DNA of 64,000 nucleotides from an uncultured Sphingomonadaceae bacterium (GTDB lineage: Bacteria > Pseudomonadota > Alphaproteobacteria > Sphingomonadales > Sphingomonadaceae). This document shows positions 56,940 through 64,000 of this stretch, in pieces. The notes under the pieces are model-generated. The model worked only from the letters and a program-made list of their open reading frames with translations. It ran no database searches and was not told the DNA's origin. Location: NCBI GenBank assembly GCA_947496865.1, contig CANMEE010000002.1:1261825-1325824 (forward strand), given 5' to 3'. Each line of letters begins with the position of its first letter. Within the stretch, counting starts at the first letter, position 1. Position numbers and translations under genes: made by a program.

Positions 56940-57929
56940 ATGACTGACATACCAAATACCCACCCTAGCGGCAGCGGCGAAACTGTTTTGGACGCACCGG
57001 ATCAAACCGTTGATGCGCGGGAAATGTTTGGCATTGATCTGGACATGCAAATTCCAGCGTTCAGTGAAAAGGACGAGCGGGTCCCCGATCTCGATCCGGC
57101 CTATGTATTTGATCAGGATACGACCGCCGCAATCCTCGCCGGTTTTGCGTTTAACCGCCGGGTGATGGTGCAGGGTTTTCACGGCACGGGTAAATCAACG
57201 CATATCGAACAGGTTGCCGCTCGGCTCAACTGGCCTTGTATCCGGATCAATCTCGATGCGCATATCAGTCGGATCGATCTGGTTGGCCGCGATGCGATTG
57301 TCCTGAAAGACGGACAGCAAATCACTGAATTCCGCGAAGGCCTTTTGCCTTGGGCGTTGCAGACACCGACAGCCTTAGTGTTCGACGAATATGACGCCGG
57401 ACGGCCTGACGTGATGTTCGTGATTCAGCGGGTGCTGGAGGCAGAAGGCAAATTGACTCTGCTCGACCAGAATCGCGTTATTCGTCCCAATCCGAATTTC
57501 CGTCTTTTCGCGACCGCCAATACGGTTGGCCTTGGCGACACCAGCGGGCTGTATCATGGGACACAACAGATCAACCAGGGTCAGATGGATCGCTGGAACA
57601 TCGTCGTTACGCTCAACTATCTACCTGCCGCGACAGAAGCGAAGGTCATCCTGTCGAAAGTACCGGACACCGACGACAAAACGGTCGAAAACATGATCAA
57701 GGTCGCTGACCTGTCGCGTCAAGGCTTCGTCAATGGGGATATTTCCACCGTTATGAGCCCGCGAACCGTGATCAGCTGGGCCCAGAATGCCGCGATATTC
57801 AACAATGTCGGCTTCGCTTTCCGTCTCAGCTTCCTCAACAAATGTGATGAAGCCGAACGGATGTTGGTCGCGGAATATTATCAGCGTGTCTTTGGTGAGG
57901 ATCTGCCGGAAAGCGTGATCGGGGCCTAG
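56940..57929 (+). CDS. cobS: Aerobic cobaltochelatase AAA+ subunit CobS
   Basis: 329 residues. AAA+ motifs: Walker [16 protein letters not shown] near residue 79, [28 protein letters not shown], Walker [16 protein letters not shown] near residue 145, and sensor [13 protein letters not shown]. CobS with CobT forms the chaperone-like module that drives CobN in inserting cobalt into hydrogenobyrinic acid a,c-diamide. No other cobalamin genes are nearby. CobT is about 2.3 kb downstream, beyond a PBP gene. Confidence 0.95.
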   Translation: MTDIPNTHPSGSGETVLDAPDQTVDAREMFGIDLDMQIPAFSEKDERVPDLDPAYVFDQDTTAAILAGFAFNRRVMVQGFHGTGKSTHIEQVAARLNWPCIRINLDAHISRIDLVGRDAIVLKDGQQITEFREGLLPWALQTPTALVFDEYDAGRPDVMFVIQRVLEAEGKLTLLDQNRVIRPNPNFRLFATANTVGLGDTSGLYHGTQQINQGQMDRWNIVVTLNYLPAATEAKVILSKVPDTDDKTVENMIKVADLSRQGFVNGDISTVMSPRTVISWAQNAAIFNNVGFAFRLSFLNKCDEAERMLVAEYYQRVFGEDLPESVIGA

Positions 57930-58040
57930 TCCAGCTTAACCGCGGGTTCACTCGCTTTTGTTCAGACAGGCTTCGCCGGATATCGAGGAAGCTTGTTCAA
58001 TGACTAATCAAAATTGCCACTCGCATTTCGTGTATTACTA

Positions 58041-58048
58041 GTATAATA
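58041..58048 (+). promoter_or_regulatory. Possible promoter -10 within a palindrome before the PBP gene
   Basis: GTATTA-CTAGTA-TAATAC (18 bases, 58031-58048) contains a perfect TATAAT. A start site would fall only a few bases before the ATG, giving a leaderless message, consistent with no visible ribosome-binding site. No good -35 at standard spacing. Confidence 0.3.
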
Positions 58049-58057
58049 CAGTAGCTG

Positions 58058-60178
58058 ATGCTGGACAAAACATCTCACCCTGATGCGCCTCGCCGGCGCT
58101 GGTACTGGCCTTTCGGCCGAAAAGCACCTGTGGAAACCGTCTTCTACGAGCCATATGGTAATGCGCTCCATCCACATTTGCCGGACGAACCAATTGCGTC
58201 GCCCAAAAAACCGCACGGTAAATGGTGGTGGTACAGCCGTGGGCTGGCGGCTTTTCTGTTCCTCTTCATCCTGCTGATCGCCTGGCTTGCCATTACCGCC
58301 CCGCTGTCCAAGTCTTTGCAGCCCATTGCTCCGCCTCAAATCACCCTGCTGACCTCTGATGGCCAGCCGATTGCGCGCAACGGTGCTGTTGTTGACGAGC
58401 CTGTAAAAATCACCGCGCTTCCCGATCATGTGATCGACGCTTTTCTGGCGATTGAGGACCGGCGTTTTTATTCCCATTGGGGCGTCGATCCTCGCGGTCT
58501 CGCGCGGGCAGCGTGGAGCAATGCCACCGGCAGCGGCATGACTCAAGGCGGCAGTACGATCACCCAGCAACTCGCCAAACTGACCTTTCTAACGCCCGAG
58601 CGCAGCCTGACCCGCAAGGCGCGTGAAATGCTGATCGCTTTCTGGATGGAAGCACGATTGTCGAAAGACCAGATATTGGAACGTTATCTCTCCAATGTCT
58701 ATTTCGGTGACAATGTTTACGGCCTGCGCGCGGCATCCCTGCATTACTATTATCGCAAGCCGGAAAATCTGAAACCGGAACAGGCGATCATGCTCGCCGG
58801 ACTGGTGCAGGCTCCTTCCCGCCTTGCGCCGACCCGCAACCCTGATCTTGCGGCCAAACGGGCTAAACTAGTCAAGGCAGCAATGGTCAATGGCGGCTTC
58901 CTGACGCAGGCAGAGGCCGACAAGCTGCCCAATCCGGTGCTGGATGTTCGGACCAAGAATACCGTTCCGACAGGGACCTATTTTGCTGACTGGGCGATGC
59001 CGCGGGCCAGAGCCCTGTCGGAAATGAGCTATAGCAAGCTGACGCTAACGACGACGCTGGACTCCCGGTTACAGCGGATTGCCAACAATGTCGTCAGCCG
59101 CGCACCACTCGGAAAAGCGCAGGTCGCGCTGGTAGCGATGCGGCCGGATGGCGAGGTCGTGGCGATGATCGGCGGGCGCGATTACAAGCAATCGGCCTTT
59201 AACCGCGTGACGCAGGCAAAACGGCAACCGGGGTCAACCTTCAAACTGTTCGTCTGGCTCGCCGCATTGCGCGCCGATATCCGGCCCGATGACATGGTCG
59301 ATGACAGCCCGATTACCAAAGGCGGCTATCTGCCGAAAAATGCCGGCGAGAAATATCGCGGCGAGATCACCCTGAAAGAGGCGTTTGCCAAATCCAGTAA
59401 CGTCGCAGCCGTGCGTCTGTTCGGACAAGTCGGCGACAAGGCAGTGATCCGTGAGGCCAGAAACCTTGGCGTCACGTCGAAACTGGCCGAAGATGACCCT
59501 AGTCTCGCGCTGGGCACATCAACCATGACGCTGATGGAGCTGACAGCCGCCTATGCTGGCGTTGCCAACAATAGCTGGCCGGTAAAACCCTATGCGTTCA
59601 AAAAGGGTGAACAGAGCTGGGGTGAATGGCTGTTTGATTGGCCGGGGCGTTACGGCAACAGCACCCATGAGCGGATGGAAGATATGCTGCGTACTGCAGT
59701 CAATGACGGCACGGGTCGCAACGCTCGCCTCTCTATTCCCAATTATGGAAAAACCGGGACCAGCCAGAACAACCGCGACGCACTGTTCGTTGGTTATGCG
59801 GAAGACTTGGTGGTCGGCGTGTGGGTCGGCAATGATGATAATAGCCCGCTGAAAGGTGTTAGCGGCGGCACTATTCCCGCCCGCATCTGGCGAGACTTCA
59901 TGAGTCAGGCCGTTAAAGGCGCGGGCCCGGTCAACAAACCGAAACCCGTTGAGAAACCGGATCCCGATGGCCCCATTAAGCCGCTCGATATACCGGATAT
60001 TGAGGACCTGCAGGACATTCCCATCGACCTTGGCGATTCTGAAATCCGGATTAAACGCAATGATGGCGTTTCTCTTTCGACCGAAATTGGCGGTATTCCT
60101 TTGGACCTGAACATTGATGGTGATGGCGTAGCCGTCCAAACCAGGCGCGAAGAAGCGCCGCCTCCCGCGAACCGATAA
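58058..60178 (+). CDS. Class A penicillin-binding protein (glycosyltransferase/transpeptidase)
   Basis: 706 residues. An N-terminal anchor (FLFLFILLIAWLAI near residue 68) precedes the GT51 domain: FLAIEDRRFYSHWGVDPRGLARA, TQGGSTITQQLAKLTFLTPERS and LERYLSNVYFG. The transpeptidase motifs are SxxK in RQPGSTFKLFVW (Ser near residue 394), SxN in AKSSNVAAVRLF and KTGT in NYGKTGTSQNN. It builds peptidoglycan in the periplasm. The tail (PVEKPDPDGPIKPLDIP...) is proline/Asp-rich. It sits between cobS and cobT, an odd place. PBP1a/PBP1C identity cannot be resolved. Confidence 0.93.
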   Translation: MLDKTSHPDAPRRRWYWPFGRKAPVETVFYEPYGNALHPHLPDEPIASPKKPHGKWWWYSRGLAAFLFLFILLIAWLAITAPLSKSLQPIAPPQITLLTSDGQPIARNGAVVDEPVKITALPDHVIDAFLAIEDRRFYSHWGVDPRGLARAAWSNATGSGMTQGGSTITQQLAKLTFLTPERSLTRKAREMLIAFWMEARLSKDQILERYLSNVYFGDNVYGLRAASLHYYYRKPENLKPEQAIMLAGLVQAPSRLAPTRNPDLAAKRAKLVKAAMVNGGFLTQAEADKLPNPVLDVRTKNTVPTGTYFADWAMPRARALSEMSYSKLTLTTTLDSRLQRIANNVVSRAPLGKAQVALVAMRPDGEVVAMIGGRDYKQSAFNRVTQAKRQPGSTFKLFVWLAALRADIRPDDMVDDSPITKGGYLPKNAGEKYRGEITLKEAFAKSSNVAAVRLFGQVGDKAVIREARNLGVTSKLAEDDPSLALGTSTMTLMELTAAYAGVANNSWPVKPYAFKKGEQSWGEWLFDWPGRYGNSTHERMEDMLRTAVNDGTGRNARLSIPNYGKTGTSQNNRDALFVGYAEDLVVGVWVGNDDNSPLKGVSGGTIPARIWRDFMSQAVKGAGPVNKPKPVEKPDPDGPIKPLDIPDIEDLQDIPIDLGDSEIRIKRNDGVSLSTEIGGIPLDLNIDGDGVAVQTRREEAPPPANR

Positions 60179-60272
60179 TGGGGATCGATAAGCGCTCGTA
60201 AACACCCTACCAAAATCGCTGAATTTAGACCTTTGATTCCGCTCGACTTTCCGCTTATGGCTGTTGGCTTCT

Positions 60273-62102
60273 ATGGCTGACCGTTCCAAACTTGATGATC
60301 TGAAAGACGTGCTCGGTGGCACCGCGCGCGCCATGTCTCACGAACCCGAATTAGAGCTGGCATATACGGCCGAGGCGCCTTCCCAATCCGGGCCGCATCT
60401 CAAAGTCCCGATGCCCGCCCGCGATCTTCCCGCCGATCAAGTGGCTCAAGCGCGCGGTTTTGCCGATAGTTTTGCGCTGAAATTGCGCCATCATAACGAA
60501 GTCCGACATCGCAAAAATGCGCCGCAAGAGGCCATTGCACGCGCCTGTTTCGATGCCCTAGAGCAAGTCCGCACGGATGCGCTGGGTTCTCGCAATATGA
60601 AGGGCGTCAACGGCAATCTTGATGCGGCGCTCGAAATGCGGATGCGTTCTGACCCGATATCGCGTGCGCAAAACCGCGACGAAGTGCCTATTTCCACTGC
60701 TCTCGCGTTGCTGGCTCGGGAAAAACTGACCGGCGAAGCGCCGCCTGAGTCCGCCCAAAAGGGCGTCGATATGCTGCGCGAGTGGATTGAAGAAGGCGCT
60801 GGCGCTGATCTGGAAGGGCTTAATCTGACGCTCGACGATCAAGATAGTTTTGCGAAGCTCTCGACGCAACTGCTCGAACATCTCGACCTTATCAAGAGCG
60901 ATGATGAAACATCGGAAGCCGATGACAGCGATGATGATTCTGATGAAGACAGCGATGATCAGGAAGATGATGGCGCGGATGATGAGGCCACGGGCGATCA
61001 GGGGCAACAGGACATGCGCTCCGAACAGTCCGAAGATGACGCGCAGGAAAGCGAAAGCGAACTGAACGCCGACGACCTGGAAGAAGGCGCGGAAGAGGAA
61101 ATGGGCGACGCCGGGGATGATGGCATGATGCCTGTGCGCCCCAATCGCCCGATGTCCGACCTGCCGCCCGGCTTTGACTATGCGCCGTGGACCGAAAAAT
61201 ATGACGAGATTATCAGCGCGACCGAATTATGCGATGAAGAAGAACTAACACGGCTCCGCGCCTTTCTCGATCAGCAATTGACCAATTTACAGGGAGCAGT
61301 GACAAAACTTGCCAACCGCCTCCAACGGCGTCTGATGGCACAGCAAAACCGCAGCTGGGATTTTGATCAGGAAGAAGGCATGCTCGATGCCGCCCGCCTC
61401 GCCCGCGTCGTAAGCAACCCAGCGCACAGCCTGTCCTACAAGATAGAGCGGGAAACCGATTTCCGCGATACGGTTGTCACCTTGCTGATCGACAATAGCG
61501 GTTCCATGCGCGGTCGCCCGATCAGCATCGCCGCGATCAGCGCCGATATCATGGCGCGCACACTCGAACGCTGCGGCGTCAAAACAGAGATTTTGGGCTT
61601 TACCACCCGCGCCTGGAAAGGCGGTCAGTGCCGTGAAAGCTGGCTCGCAGAAGATCGCCCGGCCAGTCCCGGACGGCTTAACGACCTGCGCCACATCATC
61701 TATAAACAGGCCGACGAACCTTGGCGGCGAGCCCGTAAAAATCTTGGCCTGATGATGCGCGAAGGCTTGCTGAAAGAAAATATCGACGGCGAAGCATTGC
61801 TCTGGGCCCACAGCCGCCTGATCGCTCGGCCCGAAGAACGCCGTATTTTAATGGTGATTTCCGACGGCGCGCCAGTGGATGACTCAACGCTATCGGTTAA
61901 TCACGGTGCCTATCTCGAAAATCATCTGCGCAAGGTTATCGACTGGATTGAAAGCCGGTCACCGGTACAACTGGTCGCTATTGGCATCGGCCACGACGTA
62001 ACGCGCTATTATAAACGTGCGGTGACGATCATGGACGCGGAACAATTGGGCGGCACCATGGTTGAACAACTTGCTGGCCTTTTTGATGAGGAAAAAAAAT
62101 GA
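60273..62102 (+). CDS. cobT: Aerobic cobaltochelatase subunit CobT
   Basis: About 609 residues from the ATG at 60273 ([10 protein letters not shown]; the track start is a TTG). An N-terminal CobT region is followed by an acidic stretch (residues about 210-285, Asp/Glu-rich: [15 protein letters not shown]) and the C-terminal VWA domain. The MIDAS motif is [16 protein letters not shown] near residue 408, with [13 protein letters not shown] later. CobT is the VWA partner of CobS. The stop overlaps the nitroreductase start by 4 bases. It has the usual length, so the PBP insertion did not damage it. Confidence 0.93.
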   Translation: MADRSKLDDLKDVLGGTARAMSHEPELELAYTAEAPSQSGPHLKVPMPARDLPADQVAQARGFADSFALKLRHHNEVRHRKNAPQEAIARACFDALEQVRTDALGSRNMKGVNGNLDAALEMRMRSDPISRAQNRDEVPISTALALLAREKLTGEAPPESAQKGVDMLREWIEEGAGADLEGLNLTLDDQDSFAKLSTQLLEHLDLIKSDDETSEADDSDDDSDEDSDDQEDDGADDEATGDQGQQDMRSEQSEDDAQESESELNADDLEEGAEEEMGDAGDDGMMPVRPNRPMSDLPPGFDYAPWTEKYDEIISATELCDEEELTRLRAFLDQQLTNLQGAVTKLANRLQRRLMAQQNRSWDFDQEEGMLDAARLARVVSNPAHSLSYKIERETDFRDTVVTLLIDNSGSMRGRPISIAAISADIMARTLERCGVKTEILGFTTRAWKGGQCRESWLAEDRPASPGRLNDLRHIIYKQADEPWRRARKNLGLMMREGLLKENIDGEALLWAHSRLIARPEERRILMVISDGAPVDDSTLSVNHGAYLENHLRKVIDWIESRSPVQLVAIGIGHDVTRYYKRAVTIMDAEQLGGTMVEQLAGLFDEEKK

Positions 62103-62770
62103 ACGTAACCGATGCTGTCAATTCACGCCGTTCCGTGCGCCAATTTCTCGACAAGCCGGTTGATCAAAAAACGCTTCAGAAAGTCCTAGAAACCGCCGCG
62201 CGTTCGCCGTCAGGCGGGAATACGCAGCCATGGAACGCCATCGTCGTAGGCGGCGATGAGCTCACCCGTATCGCTGGTGCTGTAAAAGCCAAAGTCCCTA
62301 CCGCCCCAGCTGGCGAGGATATGGAATATGACATTTATCCCAAAGGTCTTGAAGGTCGTTATGAAGAACAGCGGCAGGGTGTAGGCAAGGCCATGTTTGG
62401 TGCTCTTAAAATTCCCAAGGAAGATGGCGGAGCACGGATTAAGCAGATGATGGCAAATTGGGACAGCTTTGGCGCCCCAGTGCAGCTGTTTACTTACACC
62501 CGCAAATATATGGGCCCGCCACAATGGTCTGACATGGGCATGTGGTTACAAACCGTAATGCTATTGCTACGTGAAGAAGGTCTGGACAGTTGTCCGCAAG
62601 AGATTTGGGCGATGTATGGTACCTATATGCGCGAACTGCTCAATATCGACGATGATCACATCTTTTTCTGCGGTATGGCCATTGGTTATCGCGATCCCGA
62701 TGCACCGATTAACAATTTCGATGTTCCGCGTGCTCCATTGGCCGAAAGTGTAAAATTTCACGGATTCTAA
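62099..62770 (+). CDS. Nitroreductase family FMN protein
   Basis: 223 residues. FMN-binding segments: [70 protein letters not shown] and [17 protein letters not shown]. It reduces nitroaromatics, quinones or similar with NAD(P)H. It is coupled to cobT (ATGA), but lacks clear features of the B12-lower-ligand enzyme BluB, so a role in cobalamin is not supported. No signal peptide. Confidence 0.9.
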   Translation: MNVTDAVNSRRSVRQFLDKPVDQKTLQKVLETAARSPSGGNTQPWNAIVVGGDELTRIAGAVKAKVPTAPAGEDMEYDIYPKGLEGRYEEQRQGVGKAMFGALKIPKEDGGARIKQMMANWDSFGAPVQLFTYTRKYMGPPQWSDMGMWLQTVMLLLREEGLDSCPQEIWAMYGTYMRELLNIDDDHIFFCGMAIGYRDPDAPINNFDVPRAPLAESVKFHGF

Positions 62771-62785
62771 ATTATGTAACACCTT

Positions 62786-62807
62786 GAAAATAAATCATTT
62801 TATTTTC
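62786..62807 (+). terminator. AT-rich hairpin after the nitroreductase gene
   Basis: GAAAATAAA and TTTTATTTTC can pair across a 3-base loop. It is low in GC, so it may be a weak terminator or an AT-rich upstream element. Confidence 0.35.
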
Positions 62808-62821
62808 AACTGTTTCATATA

Positions 62822-62835
62822 GTGACAATTGTCAC
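62822..62835. promoter_or_regulatory. Perfect palindrome GTGACAATTGTCAC (CRP-type core)
   Basis: A 14-base perfect palindrome matching GTGA-N6-TCAC, the core of CRP-family operators, about 142 bases before the next ATG. A second site with the same core is at 45090. The remaining 206-base gap shows nothing else supported. Confidence 0.45.
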
Positions 62836-62976
62836 CTCATTTAACCCACAGTGTCCATTAATTACTATGCCAGACTCGGAAACGTCGCTTATGAAGGTTT
62901 CTGAGGGATTTTCGGGTCGCAATTTGAGCAGCTTAGCCGATGAGCTTGAGCTGCCATGGGGTATTGTGGGGAATAT

Positions 62977-64000
62977 ATGATCGGTCCGAGTAATTTGCGC
63001 TTGCCGCTATTGGCATTGCTTCCGCTATTGGCTGCCACGTCGTCCATTGCCTATGCGCAAGGTACGCCGGTCGCGCTGCGGGACAGTTTTCCCATTGGTT
63101 CCGGTGATGGCACGCTCTGTCAAGTCCAGGACCGAAGCCTCGAAAACAAAGCAAAAAAGACTATTTTTGACCGCAGCTGGGCCGTCGTTTGCCGTGATTC
63201 CGCTCGGCCAGTTGGCTATGTCTATGCTTTTCGGTCGCCCGAAAGCGATGTCGTCACCCATATCGCCGAATATCGCGCCGATCGCATTTCCTGCGATGAT
63301 CAGACCCAGCAAGACAGTTTTGATGGCATCGGCCAACAGATTTGCAAGCTTGCCGACGAACCGGTCAGCTATTCCATATATCAACAACAACGCGGCAATG
63401 TGTCTTACGTGGCCGAAGGCTTGACCGTTTACGACAGCGCGACTTTACTTGCACTCAAATCGGTTGTCGCAGACAAAATCGTCAAAGGCAAAATTGATGT
63501 CGCTTCGACATCAATCGAAGACCCGTTCGCATTTGCTCGTGTTCAGGCGCTAACGCTCAAACCTGACCAAGCGTTGGCCGAGGGCTATCGCCGCAATCTT
63601 AGCGGTAACTATGCGGAAGCCGCAGCCTTTTTCGAAACTTTGCAACAACGTACCGCGGGCATGGATAATCAGGATATTAACCCGGAAGAATATTACATTA
63701 ATCGCGCTTTGCAAAAATCAAATCTCGGTGAATTTGCCGAAGCAGATGAACTGTTCAAACAAGCACGATCCGTGATTTCAACGGATATCGTCAATCAGAA
63801 ACTCTTGCGAAATTTCGAGGGCATGCATCTGCTCAATCAGGGCCGCTACAATGATGCAGTAACGCGGATAAACTTGCCAATAGATGCTGCTGAGAAGCAA
63901 CGGGATGCGATATTTTCGGATCTCACCATTTCGGCTCCCATTGCCACGCGTATCAACGGCGATAACAAAACAGCCAACTTGCTGGGCCTTAAAGACGATC
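62977..64000 (+). CDS. Exported TPR-like protein, 3'-truncated by the window end
   Basis: The frame is open from ATG at 62977 to the window end (341 codons seen) and is absent from the track because it has no stop. A signal peptide (LPLLALLPLLAATSSIAYAQG) is followed by a domain with cysteines (GTLCQVQDRSL, AVVCRDSA, ISCDDQ, QICKLA). Helical TPR-like repeats follow: NYAEAAAFFETLQQRT, NRALQKSNLGEFAEADELFKQARSV, LNQGRYNDAVTRI. Such architecture often precedes a CHAT peptidase-like domain in sphingomonads, but that part lies outside the window. GGGG before the ATG may be the ribosome-binding site. Confidence 0.72.
   Translation, partial: MIGPSNLRLPLLALLPLLAATSSIAYAQGTPVALRDSFPIGSGDGTLCQVQDRSLENKAKKTIFDRSWAVVCRDSARPVGYVYAFRSPESDVVTHIAEYRADRISCDDQTQQDSFDGIGQQICKLADEPVSYSIYQQQRGNVSYVAEGLTVYDSATLLALKSVVADKIVKGKIDVASTSIEDPFAFARVQALTLKPDQALAEGYRRNLSGNYAEAAAFFETLQQRTAGMDNQDINPEEYYINRALQKSNLGEFAEADELFKQARSVISTDIVNQKLLRNFEGMHLLNQGRYNDAVTRINLPIDAAEKQRDAIFSDLTISAPIATRINGDNKTANLLGLKDD

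Noticed and set aside
59519-60334. 271-aa minus-strand ORF
   Set aside because: Antisense shadow of the PBP and cobT genes; no recognisable protein features.
62099-62770. BluB (lower-ligand synthesis) for the nitroreductase next to cobT
   Set aside because: Length and motifs fit general nitroreductases, and no other cobalamin genes are present; adjacency alone is weak evidence.
1-64000. CRISPR arrays, tRNA/rRNA genes, IS elements or phage genes
   Set aside because: I looked for regularly spaced repeats, cloverleaf-like conserved segments and transposase or integrase proteins and found none. A tRNA covariance-model search would be decisive.

Overview
The window reads as chromosomal DNA from an alphaproteobacterium of the order Sphingomonadales, probably a marine or freshwater Sphingorhabdus, Parasphingorhabdus or Sphingopyxis relative. 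I infer this from the gene content and order: nagZ-scpA-scpB-tatABC with argS and a SPOR protein, infA-maf-RNase E/G, hisG-hisD-nusB-thiL-hppA, and bolA-dnaJ-cobS-cobT. Three TonB-dependent receptors and a moderate GC content (judged by eye, not computed) also fit. I see no rRNA or tRNA gene, insertion sequence, phage gene or CRISPR array. Coding density is high and no gap exceeds about 260 bases.

Region 1 (1-14.9 kb) is mixed accessory metabolism. It holds two small lipoproteins, a sterol-desaturase-like hydroxylase overlapping a GMC alcohol dehydrogenase, three secreted proteins (glycine-zipper, ClpP-like, S1/P1 nuclease), a small zinc-ribbon protein, a secreted alpha/beta hydrolase next to a membrane LytTR regulator, a DhlA-type haloalkane dehalogenase, an exported M3 peptidase, a GST, PurT and a VOC protein.

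Region 2 (15-27.5 kb) starts with a probable metal (ZnuD-like) TonB receptor and two tandem entericidin lipoproteins that the ORF track missed. The housekeeping block tatCBA-scpBA-nagZ-SPOR-argS follows on the minus strand, then a lipoprotein, then ispH-thrB-rnhA as a tightly overlapping plus-strand operon.

Region 3 (27.5-36.9 kb) has an FAD oxidoreductase, a lysophospholipase-like hydrolase and a Tad/Cpa pilus operon (cpaA-cpaB-cpaC-cpaD-cpaE-tadB-tadC). The operon closes with a strong intrinsic terminator. The cpaF/tadA assembly ATPase, normally between cpaE and tadB, is missing, as are flp pilin and tadE/F/G genes.

Region 4 (36.9-47.8 kb) has a translationally coupled maiA-TonB receptor-marR set, RNase E/G-like-maf-infA, a second TonB receptor with an unusual Arg/Gly/Pro-rich insertion, a small membrane protein behind a GTGA-N6-TCAC palindrome, and a coupled cupin-8 oxygenase plus FemAB-like acyltransferase pair.

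Region 5 (47.9-64 kb) is hppA, thiL, nusB, a DUF1993 protein, hisD and hisG on the minus strand. DUF2332, cupin, bolA and J-domain genes follow, then cobS and cobT separated by a class A penicillin-binding protein, a nitroreductase, and a secreted TPR-like protein that runs off the window end.

REP-like palindromic repeats lie between hisG and hisD, after the RNase E/G gene, downstream of infA, before cobS, and inside the last codons of rnhA. I did not find a convincing new multi-gene system. The best leads are the ATPase-less Tad locus, the hairpin that covers the ribosome-binding site of the first entericidin, the cupin/acyltransferase pair, and the low-complexity insertion in the 856-aa receptor.
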